Shown in pieces: positions 25,801 to 34,886 of a stretch of DNA of 64,000 nt (position 1 is the first letter of the stretch; the number at the start of each line of letters is the position of its first letter). A model generated the notes under the pieces. It saw only the letters and a program-made list of their open reading frames with translations. It was not told the DNA's origin and searched no databases. Location of the stretch: the NCBI RefSeq assembly GCF_001307315.1, contig NZ_LGUC01000002.1, positions 62,001-126,000 on the forward strand. Direction: 5' to 3'. Position numbers and translations under genes: made by a program. Source of the DNA: Halolamina pelagica (GTDB lineage Archaea; Halobacteriota; Halobacteria; Halobacteriales; Haloferacaceae).

Positions 25801-26256
25801 GTTCTCTTCGAGCTGTTGCTCCGTGCGGACCTGATCGACCGCGTTTTCGATGCGGTTCGCGAGGAGACTGAACTGATCTGTGTGGAGCGATTTCTGTAGG
25901 TAGTCGGTAACCCCCGCCGAAATTGCCTCGCTCGCGACCTCTTCACTCCCTTTGCCGGTGAACAGCACGAACGGCAGATCGGGGTACTGCTCGCGGACCG
26001 CTTCGAGCAGTTCCAGCCCGTCCATCTCGGCCATCTGGTAATCACTGACGACGCAGTCGATGCGCTCCTCGGCCAGCCGGTCAAGCGCCTCCTCGGCACT
26101 GGTTGTGGTTGTCACGTCGAACGCCGGCCGTTCTGCCTCGAGCGACTCGGCGGCCATACTGAGGAAGTCGGGTTGGTCGTCGACGTGGAGAATAGATACC
26201 GCCGCCTCGTCGCCTGGCGGGGCTGTAGAGGCGTCGCCGCTGTCGGAGGCAACCAT
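22886..26256 (-). CDS. Hybrid sensor histidine kinase: REC, multiple PAS, HisKA, HATPase; four frameshifts
   Basis: About 1,120 residues once four single-base gaps are closed. Order: receiver domain (residues 20-135, phospho-acceptor Asp in CVVSDYQMAEMDG), then about six PAS/PAC units (examples: GFIMDITASKESQ, RLWVFRDITDERD, FQDITERKERE, ASFVDITDRKRRE, ASVRDVTERQRYE), H-box VVRHDIRNDMAVM, N-box NLLNNAVQHN, G-boxes DNGPGVP and GTGIGLYLAR. The gaps are at C runs on the + strand: 24742-24746, 24698-24702, 24184-24187 and 22921-22924; closing them gives VRARGEVSTGEHTERD, DLVRGVFQDI, MWGYDEEAEL and DPEGAVFAVTLPKAD with a TGA at 22886. Cytosolic, no membrane helix; signal unknown. Haloarchaea use such proteins for taxis, light and redox sensing. 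Confidence 0.85.
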
Positions 26257-26394
26257 ATTGGTGGGTTATCGAAGAGACGCCCCTAAAACTCCCGGGTAAA
26301 TGTGCCGAAGGCGTAATATTCATTCAGCGGAGGGTATCTCCCGCCTACGGTCCGTAGCCGATGTCGAAAACCGCACCGGGGCAGTACGGGAGGG

Positions 26395-28080
26395 CTAGAA
26401 CAACCCGTGGATGGACCCGTCCTCGTCGACGTCGATGTGGGCAGCGGCTGGGTCCGCGGGAAGCCCGGGCATCGTCAGCACGTCGCCCGTCAGCACGACC
26501 ACGAACCCTGCGCCAGCGGACGGGGAGAGCTCCGTCACGGTGAGTGTCCAGTCCTCCGGCACCCCGACTTTCCCGGGATCGTCCGAGAGGGAGCTCGGCG
26601 TTTTGGAGATGCAGACGGGCATGTCGGCTAACCCCTGTGACTGGATGCGCTCGATGTCGTCGCGGGCACCCGACGTGAACTCGACATCGTCGGCGCCGTA
26701 CACCTGCGTCGCAACCGCGCGGATCTTCTCAGTGAGCGACGCGTCGAGGTCGTACACGCGCTGGAGATCGGCGTCGCCCGACTCGACCTCCCGTTTCACC
26801 AACCGGGCGATATCGGTCCCACCTGCCCCGCCGTCGGCGTGAAGCGTCGAGACTGCCGCGGGCACACCGCGTTGCTCACAGTGGTCGAGTATCTCCTGCA
26901 TCTCCGCGTCGGTGTCGTCGGGGAAGCGGTTGATAGCGACGACGACCGGGAGGCCCATGGATCGGAGAACGTCGACGTGGTGGTCGAGGTTCGCGAACCC
27001 GGCCCGGAGCGCGGCCATCGGGTCCGATTCGTCCGCCTCGATCCCGCCGTGTTTCTGCAGCGCGTCGACGGTGGCGACGATGACGGTCGCATCCGGCTCG
27101 ACGCCCTCTCGGGAGACCACGTCGACGAACTTCTCGGCACCGAGATCGGCGCCGAACCCCGCTTCGGTGACGAGGTAGTCACCGAGCCGAAGCCCGAGCT
27201 TGTCGGCCAGGATGGAGTTCGTCCCCGTGGCGATGTTGGCGAACGGGCCGCCGTGGACGAACGCCGGCGTTCCCTCGATCGTCTGGACGAGATTCGGCCG
27301 CAGGGCGTCCTTCAACAGCGCCGCGACCGAGCCGGCGACATCGAGGTCGGCGACGGTGACGGGGTCGCCCTCCTCGTCGTAGGCGACGATGATCCGGCCA
27401 ACACGCTCTCGGAGGTCGCTCACGTCCGTCGCGAGACAGAGCACCGCCATCAGCTCGGAGGCGGCGGTGATGGAGAACTCGTCCTCTCTGGGTGGGCCGC
27501 TCGCGGTGCCGCCCAGGCCGACGACGGTCTCACGCAGCGCGCGGTCGTTCACGTCGAGCGCGCGCGGCCAGACGACGCGGTCGGGATCGATGCCGAGCCC
27601 GTTGCCGTGGTGCCGGTGGGCGTCGACCATCGCCGAGACGAGGTTGTGCGCCGAGGTGACGGCGTGGATATCGCCGGTGAAGTGGAGGTTGATCTCCTCC
27701 ATCGGCAGCACCTGGCTGTACCCGCCGCCCGCAGCGCCGCCCTTGATGCCGAACACGGGGCCGAGAGAGGGCTCACGGATCGCGACGACGCTCGTCTCAC
27801 CGAGGCGGTCGAACGCCTGGCCCAGACCGACCGTGGTGACGGTCTTGCCCGCGCCGCGGCGCGTCGGCGTCATCGCCGTCACGAGCACGAGGTTGCCGTC
27901 CGCTGGCTGATCCATCGCGCCGTTGATCGCGTCCCACGTCAGTTTCGCGACTTCGTTGCCGCGGTGGTCGAGATCGGCGTCGGCGAGCCCCAAATCGGCT
28001 CCGACCGACTCGATCGCTCGCCGGTCGGCGTTTCGGGCGATGTCGATATCCGCAGGAACGGCGTCCTGGTCTGTGTCCAT
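26395..28080 (-). CDS. fhs: Formate-tetrahydrofolate ligase
   Basis: 561 residues, full length for the family. It activates formate with ATP to 10-formyl-tetrahydrofolate for one-carbon metabolism. Seen: the nucleotide loop TAMTPTRRGAGKTVTTVGL (family TPLGEGKST), SLGPVFGIKGGAAGGGYSQV, FTGDIHAVTSAHNL, LVQTIEGTPAFVHGGPFANI and TEAGFGADLGAEKF. The first lysine loop is altered (RRGAGKT), as is usual in haloarchaeal versions. Start at 28080 (MDTDQDAVPADID) next to a TATA-like sequence. Not in an operon; the neighbours are kinase and stress genes. Confidence 0.95.
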   Translation of the reverse strand: MDTDQDAVPADIDIARNADRRAIESVGADLGLADADLDHRGNEVAKLTWDAINGAMDQPADGNLVLVTAMTPTRRGAGKTVTTVGLGQAFDRLGETSVVAIREPSLGPVFGIKGGAAGGGYSQVLPMEEINLHFTGDIHAVTSAHNLVSAMVDAHRHHGNGLGIDPDRVVWPRALDVNDRALRETVVGLGGTASGPPREDEFSITAASELMAVLCLATDVSDLRERVGRIIVAYDEEGDPVTVADLDVAGSVAALLKDALRPNLVQTIEGTPAFVHGGPFANIATGTNSILADKLGLRLGDYLVTEAGFGADLGAEKFVDVVSREGVEPDATVIVATVDALQKHGGIEADESDPMAALRAGFANLDHHVDVLRSMGLPVVVAINRFPDDTDAEMQEILDHCEQRGVPAAVSTLHADGGAGGTDIARLVKREVESGDADLQRVYDLDASLTEKIRAVATQVYGADDVEFTSGARDDIERIQSQGLADMPVCISKTPSSLSDDPGKVGVPEDWTLTVTELSPSAGAGFVVVLTGDVLTMPGLPADPAAAHIDVDEDGSIHGLF

Positions 28081-28166
28081 ATAGACGGTACTGGAGGGCG
28101 AACAACCCTTAAAGGGTAAGCCAATTCCCGGAGCGTGGCGATTCCGTGGGCTCGGTGGCGAGTCGC

Positions 28167-28595
28167 TCAGCGAACGATGATCACGGGGACCGGCGCACGT
28201 TTCGAGACCGTCTCTGCCACGTTCCCGACGAGGAACTGGCGTGTCACGCGACTCCAGTCTGCGCCATGAGCGCCGACGACGACCGTGTCGTACTCCTCGG
28301 CACGGTCGATGATGTTCCGGGCAGGGTGGCCGATGCCCACGATGGTCTCGATCTCTCGATCACGCTCGCGAGCCAGCTCCCGGGCCCGTTCGAACGCCGG
28401 TTCGGCACGCTCGGCGGCGGCCGCCTCCAGATCATCCGCGAGCGCAAGCCCCGTGGCCTCGCCCATCATCGACGACGGGACGCCGACGACGTGGAGAACG
28501 GACACTTCGGCGTCCGGAAAATTGTCGAGTGCATACTCGAGCGCCTTCGCTGCGTACTTCGAGTCGTCCATCGGAACGAGAATACGAGAGGCCAT
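28167..28595 (-). CDS. Universal stress protein (UspA family)
   Basis: 142 residues, one Usp domain. N-terminal strand ILVPMDDSKYAAKALEYAL, and a C-terminal ATP-binding-like loop VVVGAHGADWSRVTRQFLVG, then NVAETVSKRAPVPVIIVR. The family motif GxxGx9GS/T is GAHGADWSR...LVGNVA, with Asn instead of Ser/Thr at the last position. Likely a stress-related nucleotide-binding protein; target unknown. Lies 87 nt after fhs on the same strand but with its own spacing. Confidence 0.92.
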   Translation of the reverse strand: MASRILVPMDDSKYAAKALEYALDNFPDAEVSVLHVVGVPSSMMGEATGLALADDLEAAAAERAEPAFERARELARERDREIETIVGIGHPARNIIDRAEEYDTVVVGAHGADWSRVTRQFLVGNVAETVSKRAPVPVIIVR

Positions 28596-28679
28596 GTCGC
28601 AACCGAGACCTCCCAGCTACCTAATTCCCTGCCCCAGCCGACGCCCAGAATCCGGAGAATCCGTCAATTCGCTCGCGCG

Positions 28680-29399
28680 TTACGCTTCGCGGTCGACGAA
28701 GGATTTCGCGAGTTCGGCGGTGGCACGGCGAAGCCGGTACGAGACCGTCGACCGGGGGAGATCTAGCTCGGTGGCGAGTTCGTCGAGCGTCACCTCGCGT
28801 GGGGTCTCGAAGTAGCCGCGGTCCACTGCCGTCGCGAGCACGTCCTGCTGTTCGGGGCGGATATCGTTCGGGTGGAGGAGGCGGCTATCCCACTGGTCGG
28901 CCTCCCGCAGGTGGTTGAACGAGAACGTGGCACAGTCCGTGAGCTGCCCGCCGACCGCGTCGTAGAGCAGGCCGACGTTCTCGTCGTCCTGAACGAGGAC
29001 GTCCCACGTGGTGCTCCGCCCGCTCCGGGTCTGTCTGAACAGCGCGCCCGTCGAGAAGAACGTCGCCGCAATGAGCGGGACCGCATCACAGCGTGTCACG
29101 TCGGCGAGATAGGTGAACGTCATTCGCTGGCCTCGCTTCTTCTCCAGGAGGCTCGTCCGGCGGGTCCCGTCACACCGGCGGTCCGTGATCGAGTAGCGCT
29201 TGATTGAATCGTCGAGCAACTGGTCGTCGACTGCAGCCAGTTCCTCGGGTGCGCCGGTCAGTCGCTCCAGTGCCCACATCTCTGTCGGGTCGAGACAGGC
29301 ATAGAGGGTTTCAGCCCGGAGCGACCCGTGTTCGATGAAGAGGTCCGCATACTCGTTACAGCCGTGATCGTACGTGAGCGTGAAACTGAACTCGTACAT
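28680..29399 (-). CDS. Bacterio-opsin-activator-type HTH_10 regulator
   Basis: 239 residues from MYEFSFTLTYDHGCNEY at 29399; the frame extending to 29576 has no promoter room. Residues 1-160 form a beta-rich sensory half. The last 60 residues are the HTH_10 domain: PEQQDVLATAVDRGYFETPR, VTLDELATELDLPRSTVSYR, LRRATAELAKSF. The family regulates purple-membrane, solvent and redox genes in haloarchaea. Divergent from the SdpI-like gene at 29612 with about 210 nt between, so it may control it. The ligand is unknown. Confidence 0.85.
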   Translation of the reverse strand: MYEFSFTLTYDHGCNEYADLFIEHGSLRAETLYACLDPTEMWALERLTGAPEELAAVDDQLLDDSIKRYSITDRRCDGTRRTSLLEKKRGQRMTFTYLADVTRCDAVPLIAATFFSTGALFRQTRSGRSTTWDVLVQDDENVGLLYDAVGGQLTDCATFSFNHLREADQWDSRLLHPNDIRPEQQDVLATAVDRGYFETPREVTLDELATELDLPRSTVSYRLRRATAELAKSFVDREA

Positions 29400-29611
29400 G
29401 TCGTCAGCCGCGTGGCGCTGTCGAGGACAGCCCCGTGGCGCGATTTTCTGCGCGAAGCTACGCTTTCCCCCGGTATCACCGTTCCGACCTCGGCACGTGT
29501 CGATCGGGGTGTTGAAACGGGACAAGCTGCCGACACGGAGAGCCAAACTCTCGAAATGCCAGGATTCGACTGGCACGCTTGTTTATCACGACGAACCCCC
29601 TACTGTTCGAT

Positions 29612-30268
29612 ATGCAATCGACCCACCGGTTTGCGCTAGCGGCTGGTCTGGTCGTCGCCTCGGGGGTCCTAAGCGTCCTCACCGCACCGGATCTTCCCGA
29701 ACAGTTGGCGACGCATTGGAACGCCGCTGGTGTGCCGGATGACACGATGTCGAAGCCGGTCGCACTCGCGCTCATTCCGACACTAACGGCAGTCCTCCTC
29801 GGTATGTTCGCCGTTATCCCCCATATCGATCCTCTCGGTGAGAACATCGACGAATTCCGTCCGATCTACGACTGGTTCGTGGTCGGCTTCACGGCGTTCA
29901 TGACGATCGTCCACACAGGCATCGTCGCATTCAATCTCGGCTACGAGTTCGACTTCGTCCTGTTGCTGCTGGCAGCCCTGGCCATCCTCTTCTATCTCGT
30001 CGGCGTCCTCCTCGACCACGTCGAACGCAATTGGTTCGCCGGTATTCGCACCCCGTGGACGATGAGTAGTCCCGAGGTCTGGGAGCGGACGAACGCCCTT
30101 GGGGCGACGCTGTTCAAACTCACCGCCGCGGTAGCACTGGTGGGACTGCTATTCGAGAAGTACGCAGTCTACTTCCTGATCGTTCCCGTGTTGCTGACGG
30201 CCGTGATCACGGTGGTATACTCCTACTATCTGTACGAACGCCTCGAGGAAGAGCCGAGTGGCGTGTAG
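29612..30268 (+). CDS. SdpI/DUF1648 family membrane protein
   Basis: 218 residues starting MQSTHRFALAAGLVV at 29612; a TATA-like tttatca lies about 30 nt upstream, so the transcript would be nearly leaderless. Six membrane segments alternate with short loops. DUF1648 signature LPEQLATHWNAAGVPDDTMS occurs at residues 28-47, and the SdpI-type GIRTPWTMSSPEVWERTN at 145-165. In Bacillus, SdpI gives immunity to a toxin and acts as a sensor; the haloarchaeal role is not known. Next to an HTH_10 regulator on one side and an ArsR-like one on the other. Confidence 0.85.
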   Translation: MQSTHRFALAAGLVVASGVLSVLTAPDLPEQLATHWNAAGVPDDTMSKPVALALIPTLTAVLLGMFAVIPHIDPLGENIDEFRPIYDWFVVGFTAFMTIVHTGIVAFNLGYEFDFVLLLLAALAILFYLVGVLLDHVERNWFAGIRTPWTMSSPEVWERTNALGATLFKLTAAVALVGLLFEKYAVYFLIVPVLLTAVITVVYSYYLYERLEEEPSGV

Positions 30269-30325
30269 CAGTGTGGGCGGAATGATTCATCAGGGGTTCT
30301 CAGTGGCGTAGAACCCCGGGATCGA

Positions 30326-30682
30326 TCAGTCATCCGTCGCGATCAACCCCTCGTCGGGGTCGTCCGACGGCCGGTCGACAGTGACCGAAAAATCCCCCTC
30401 CTCGACGGAGATCGTGACGTGTTCGAAGTTTCGTTCGTAGACACTGCAGCGTCCGTACCCCGGCTTGAGGATGATGCGCTCGTTGATCAGTTCCGCCCGG
30501 CTGAGTACGTCGAGCTTCCGATACACCGTCGAGCTCGGGATGTCGCAGTCGTCGGCCAGATCGGCGGCCGTCGTCGGCTCCGTCAGCCGACACAGGATTC
30601 GCCGGCTGGTTTCGTCGCTCAGCGCATCGAGGAGGCGGTCGATGGGGTTCGTCTCGTCGGATTCGACGTTGCGGCTACTCAT
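30326..30682 (-). CDS. ArsR-like winged-helix regulator
   Basis: 118 residues. DRLLDALSDETSRRILCRLT, then TAADLADDCDIPSSTVYRKL is a classical winged helix, and the wing continues INERIILKPGYGRCSVYERN. It ends in an acidic tail. Family members are single-domain transcription factors. It converges with the SdpI-like gene. No operator was identified before its start. Confidence 0.8.
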   Translation of the reverse strand: MSSRNVESDETNPIDRLLDALSDETSRRILCRLTEPTTAADLADDCDIPSSTVYRKLDVLSRAELINERIILKPGYGRCSVYERNFEHVTISVEEGDFSVTVDRPSDDPDEGLIATDD

Positions 30683-31076
30683 GGGACAACGAGTTGAGAC
30701 ACGCGGACGACCCGGTCATACGGGTTCTTGCAATGCTGTTCCGTGGTTAGCCCCGTCCCGGTTCAAGAACAGTCTCACTACCGACGGTAACACACCCAGG
30801 AACAAATCGCTCGGGTTGTCGTAGGACAACTTTACTGAACGATCGAGAGTGTACTGTTGAACCTTGTCACAAACCAATCGGGGGCGCATCTGGATCGACG
30901 CCACCGCCAGCGCGATTGACAGCCGGAGCGGTGGGAGAACGGAGTGGACCGAAAGGACTCGACACGTCCAGCTCACAGCCTGCTCGGGGCGCTGAACGCG
31001 AGAAACCGGCGCCAAAAAGCGCTCGGAAAAACCGACGGACGAATGTGGAGAACCCGCGAATCCGAGTGGTGGAGCG
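30683..31076. other. Gene-free stretch
   Basis: About 390 nt between the ArsR-like gene start and the 3' end of the rhodanese gene. Short frames here lack haloarchaeal composition and recognised motifs. An AT-rich part (30825-30860) has acttta and tgtactg words that may belong to a promoter, but no gene follows at a fitting distance. Confidence 0.35.
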
Positions 31077-32252
31077 TTAGTCGTCGGCGACGGCGCTCTC
31101 CTCAGTGGCCGCACAGCGGTTCGGGCCGAGTTCGAGCTCCGTCTCCTCGTCCTGGTCTTCGGGCTCGTACTCGCCGGCGTTGGTCGCGATGACCTGCTCG
31201 TAGTTCGGCGGCTTCGACGGGAGGTTCTCGAACATGTGCTCGACGAACTCGTCCTCGGGCAGCCGGAGGATCTCGTTGTTCTCCCAGAGGTAGCCGACCG
31301 TGGAGAACATCGGCTGGCCCGGCGTCACGTCGACGTACTCGCCGTCGTCGGTGACCGAGAAGTGCCCGGGCAGGATCTTCACGTCGTTGGGCTCGGTCAT
31401 GATCGTCCGGTGGAGCGTTTCGTACTGGATACGGGCGCCGTCTCGGGCGTCCGCATCGGCGAACTGGAGCTCCGTCCGGCCGATGGACTCGACGAACAGC
31501 GTGTCGCCGGTGAGCAGGGCCTCGTTGTCGACGAGGTAGGACGTCATCCCGGTCGTGTGGCCGGGCGTGTGGACCGCCTTGATCTCCACGTCACCGAGCT
31601 CGACGGTGTCGTTCGGCTCGATCGGGTCGAACTCGAACTGCGGGTCCCGCGTCGCGGCGGGCGCGCCGAGGTGGTACGGCACGTCGAGTCGGTCGGCCAG
31701 TCGACGACCGCGTGAGATGTGGTCGGCGTGGATGTGTGTGTCGAGGATCCGGGTGACCTCCAGCCCCCGCTTCGAGGCGGCCTCGAGGAACTCGTCGGTC
31801 GCCCGAGTCACGTCGATGAGGGCGGCTTCGCCGGCCCGCTTCGAGCCGACGAGGTAGCCGAGACAGCCTTTCGAGCGGCGCTGGAGCTGGACGACGACGA
31901 GGTCGTCGTTCTCGGTGGCGATCGGGACCTCGTCGTACACCATGCTCCACGCTTCCATGCCGCCTTCCACAGTTTTCGCCTCCTCGACGTACCCCTCTTC
32001 CTCCAGGTACGTGGCGAACTTGCCGGCGGAGTTCCCCGTGGCACAGATCGTGACGACGGTGTCGTCCTCGCCGATCACGTCGGGGTCGAACTCGCCGACG
32101 AGTTCGTCGTCGCTGCCGGAGTACTCGACGTTACGCGCGTCGGCGATATGCCAGTCGTCGTAACTGTCGGGTGATCGCGTGTCGAAGAGCACGAACTCCT
32201 CGTCCGCGTCGATCATGTCGCGCAAGCGTTCTGCAGTGATTGTCTCGACCAT
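31077..32252 (-). CDS. Rhodanese plus metallo-beta-lactamase sulfur dioxygenase-like protein
   Basis: 391 residues from MVETITAERLRDMID at 32252. Residues 1-110 are a rhodanese domain with the active Cys in VTICATGNSAGKFA. Residues 120-370 are a metallo-beta-lactamase domain with THIHADH (zinc ligands), HTPGHTTG, LTGDTLFVESIGR and LPGHF, as in persulfide dioxygenases (ETHE1) and CstB-like proteins. It should oxidise or relay persulfide sulfur in the cytoplasm. It is divergent from the HTH-rhodanese regulator, and a perfect 17-bp palindrome ends 4 nt before its start. Both features tie it to the sulfide island to the right. Confidence 0.88.
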   Translation of the reverse strand: MVETITAERLRDMIDADEEFVLFDTRSPDSYDDWHIADARNVEYSGSDDELVGEFDPDVIGEDDTVVTICATGNSAGKFATYLEEEGYVEEAKTVEGGMEAWSMVYDEVPIATENDDLVVVQLQRRSKGCLGYLVGSKRAGEAALIDVTRATDEFLEAASKRGLEVTRILDTHIHADHISRGRRLADRLDVPYHLGAPAATRDPQFEFDPIEPNDTVELGDVEIKAVHTPGHTTGMTSYLVDNEALLTGDTLFVESIGRTELQFADADARDGARIQYETLHRTIMTEPNDVKILPGHFSVTDDGEYVDVTPGQPMFSTVGYLWENNEILRLPEDEFVEHMFENLPSKPPNYEQVIATNAGEYEPEDQDEETELELGPNRCAATEESAVADD

Positions 32253-32255
32253 CGT

Positions 32256-32272
32256 CACTGTATTGTACAGTG
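32256..32272. promoter_or_regulatory. Perfect palindrome operator candidate CACTGTA-TTG-TACAGTG
   Basis: CACTGTATTGTACAGTG at 32256-32272, with 7-bp arms and a 3-nt centre, starts 4 nt before the ATG of the rhodanese/MBL gene. Binding there would block a leaderless or short-leader transcript. The obvious candidate binder is the divergent HTH-rhodanese protein at 32497. No second copy was noticed before sqr, prx or cydA. Confidence 0.6.
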
Positions 32273-32496
32273 TATGCACGTATAACCGTTCGAGCCGTGA
32301 AAATAATGTTCCGGAAGCACGGCCGCCCGACACAACTATCGAAAATATGTCCGCTATATTCGGCCCAGTAGCGCTCCCAAAGTCCACATATTCGAGAGAA
32401 TCAACCCAATCTAAGATTGTTTTTCACGCACGCGAGCGAGCAGCGCACTGGGCAACAACGTCTTTATTACCACCGGGCCCCGATATTGCCTGAGTA

Positions 32497-33578
32497 ATGC
32501 AATTCTCCGACGCCGAGGACACGCTGGAGGACCTGCCACCCAGCTCCAAGTTCATCTACAAGGAGTTGACTCGGGAGGGGTCGATGACCCTGAAGGGGAT
32601 CACCGAGGCGACGCTGTTGGGCTCACGGACCGCCCGCTACGGCCTCGAGAAGCTCGAGGAGGCGGGGTTGGTCGAAAGCGCGCCCGCCATCCACGACGGC
32701 CGACAGACCTGTTACAGCATCCGGACCCGGTCGATGGGCGATGACCGGATGGGCTACCCCGAACGGCTGCTCGTCAGCCCGGAGTCCGCCCGGGACATGC
32801 TGTCGAAGTTCGAAGCGGACGATCCCGAGTTCCGGCTCGTCGAAGTGTCCTCGACGTACGACGACGGCCACATCCCGGGGGCGGTGGCGCTCGATCCACA
32901 ACGGGACTTCAGCGAAGCCGGGAGCCGAACGGTGCCCAGCAGGGAACGCCTCGCCACGATCCTCGGCGAGCGGGGCATCACTCCCGACAGCACGGTGGTG
33001 CTGTACAGCGACGGCGTCAACGAGTTCGCCGCGTTCGTCTACTGGGTCCTGAAACACTACCGCCATCGCGACGTTCGCCTCCTCGACGGTGGCAAGCAGT
33101 ACTGGACGGAGAACGACTATCGGACGACCGAGCGGGAGCCGGACGTCACGCCCGTCGAGTACGACGTCCAGCCCCCGAACGATCAGATCCGGGCGTACCG
33201 TGACGACGTTCAGGACGCGCTCTCGACGGACGTGACGCTCGTCGACGTTCGGTCGCCCGAGGAGTACCGTGGGGAGACGAGCGTCCCCGCACGAGCGTCC
33301 GGGCATATCCCGCGGACGGTCAACGTCGAGTGGACGAGCGTCGTGCAGGACAGCGGGCGGTTCGAGCACCGGTCGGCGCTCGAACAGCCGTTCCTCGAGG
33401 AGGATATCGACGGCGAGAACGGGATTATCCTCTACTGTAACGTCGGCGAACGGTCCGCACTCGTCTGGTTCGCGCTCTCGGAACTGCTGGGCTACCCCCA
33501 CGTGCAGAACTACGACGGCTCCTGGAGCGAGTGGGGGAACCTGGTCGACGCCCCCGTCGAGTCCCCGAGAAGGAGTGA
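32497..33578 (+). CDS. HTH-rhodanese-rhodanese fusion (sulfur-responsive regulator candidate)
   Basis: About 360 residues. Residues 15-80 are a winged helix (SSKFIYKELTREGSMTLKGI, TEATLLGSRTARYGLEKLEE). Two rhodanese domains follow: the first has Ser in place of the active Cys (VVLYSDGVNEFAAF), the second keeps it (ILYCNVGERSALVW). This is the layout of a thiosulfate sulfurtransferase with a DNA-binding head. The frame as written runs on to 33753 into sqr, but adding one C to the run at 33563-33566 gives VESPEKE and a TGA at 33576-33578, a natural end. A TATA-like ctttatta (32460-32467) lies about 30 nt upstream. Role as a persulfide-sensing repressor is inferred. Confidence 0.8.
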
Positions 33579-33707
33579 GACCGACCCCGGTGGGTGGCAG
33601 GCGATTGGAGAAATTTTTGTCCCTATCTATCATATTAGGGTGGCGAATCCAGTAATATTGTCTTTTCCGAAGGAGACAGAGGTTCATGCGGTGTATCTTC
33701 GGTCGGT

Positions 33708-34883
33708 ATGGACCATATACTGGTGCTCGGTGCGGGAGTTGGGGGCGCGATGAGCGCGAACATGCTCGATCGGCGCCTCGACGACGACACGCAGATCACT
33801 GTCGTCGACAAGAGTGCAGAACACGCCTATCAGCCGTCGTACTACCTGTTGCCGTTCGGGTACATGGAGCCGGAAGACCAGTTCCGCGACATCCGGGAGA
33901 TCATGCGCCCGGGCGTCGAGTTCGTCGAGGACGAGGCAACCGGTGTCGACCCCGATGAGAAAACGGTCGACCTCTCGGAGGAGACCCTCTCCTACGACTA
34001 CCTGATCGCCGGCCTGGGTAATCGACTCGGCGGCGAATCGGTTCCCGGGATGATGGAAGGATGGGAAGAGACCAACGAGGTGTTCCCGTTCTACTACTTC
34101 GAGGCGGCGATGGACATGCGGGAGGGGCTGAAAGAGTTCGACGGCGGCACGTTCGTCGTCAGCGTCCCGGACACACCGTTCAAGTGCGGTGGTGCCCCGC
34201 TGAAGATGACGATGCTCGCCGAGGACTACTTCCGGCGACAGGGGATTCGCGACGACGTCGACCTGGTGATGACCAAGCCCGGCGACGCCGTCTTCGGCGT
34301 CTCCCCGTACCGCGAGAAGCTCGAGGAGATCTGGGCGGAGCGGGACATCGAGTTCCGCGGCGGCTTCACCGCCGAGGAGGTCGACTACGAGGCCCAGGAG
34401 ATCCACTCCGCCGAGGGTGAGACCCAGGAGTACGACTTCTACGCGCCGGTCCCGCCGCAGTTCGGCCAGCCGGCGCTGACCGAGAACTCGCCGCTGACGG
34501 AGGGCGACGACGAACACGGTGGCGAGTACGTCACTGTCGACAAGAACACGATGCAGCACACCGAGTACCCGGACGTCTTCGGGATCGGTGACGCCGGTAA
34601 CACGCCGAACGCGAAGACGGCGGCTGCGGCACGGAAGCAGGCCCACGTCGTCGTCGACAACCTCCTCGCCCACATGAACGACGGGCGGATGACCGCCGAG
34701 TACCACGGCTACGCCGCCTGTCCCCTCCTGACGAAGAAGGGGAAGGCGATGATCGCGGAGTTCGACTACGAGAACAGTATCTCGGCGCCCGTCGAGAGCC
34801 GGGCGAACTGGATCCTGGACATCAACGTCCTGCCGAGCGTGTACTGGAACGCCTGGCTTCGAGGGTACGACCCCCTCCCCTAA
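33708..34883 (+). CDS. sqr: Sulfide:quinone oxidoreductase
   Basis: 391 residues. FAD-binding N terminus VLGAGVGGAMSANML, second dinucleotide region LIAGLGNRLGG, redox Cys candidates in PFKCGGAP (about 160) and YAACPLL (about 345), and the C-terminal FAD motif FGIGDAGNTPNAKTAAAAR. Oxidises sulfide and passes electrons to the quinone pool at the membrane surface; the product is polysulfide or persulfide for the rhodanese partners. Followed 3 nt later by the DUF1641 gene, so the two are an operon. An AT-rich stretch (33611-33660) upstream includes CCCTA-N10-TAGGG, a weak operator candidate. Confidence 0.9.
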   Translation: MDHILVLGAGVGGAMSANMLDRRLDDDTQITVVDKSAEHAYQPSYYLLPFGYMEPEDQFRDIREIMRPGVEFVEDEATGVDPDEKTVDLSEETLSYDYLIAGLGNRLGGESVPGMMEGWEETNEVFPFYYFEAAMDMREGLKEFDGGTFVVSVPDTPFKCGGAPLKMTMLAEDYFRRQGIRDDVDLVMTKPGDAVFGVSPYREKLEEIWAERDIEFRGGFTAEEVDYEAQEIHSAEGETQEYDFYAPVPPQFGQPALTENSPLTEGDDEHGGEYVTVDKNTMQHTEYPDVFGIGDAGNTPNAKTAAAARKQAHVVVDNLLAHMNDGRMTAEYHGYAACPLLTKKGKAMIAEFDYENSISAPVESRANWILDINVLPSVYWNAWLRGYDPLP

Positions 34884-34886
34884 ACA

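Noticed and set aside
26839..28119. 426-residue frame opposite formate-tetrahydrofolate ligase
   Set aside because: Antisense shadow; fhs is complete on the minus strand.
33579..33753. 58-residue C-terminal extension of the HTH-rhodanese protein overlapping sqr
   Set aside because: The sequence has no family resemblance and crosses the sqr promoter; one extra C at 33563-33566 gives a natural stop at 33578.
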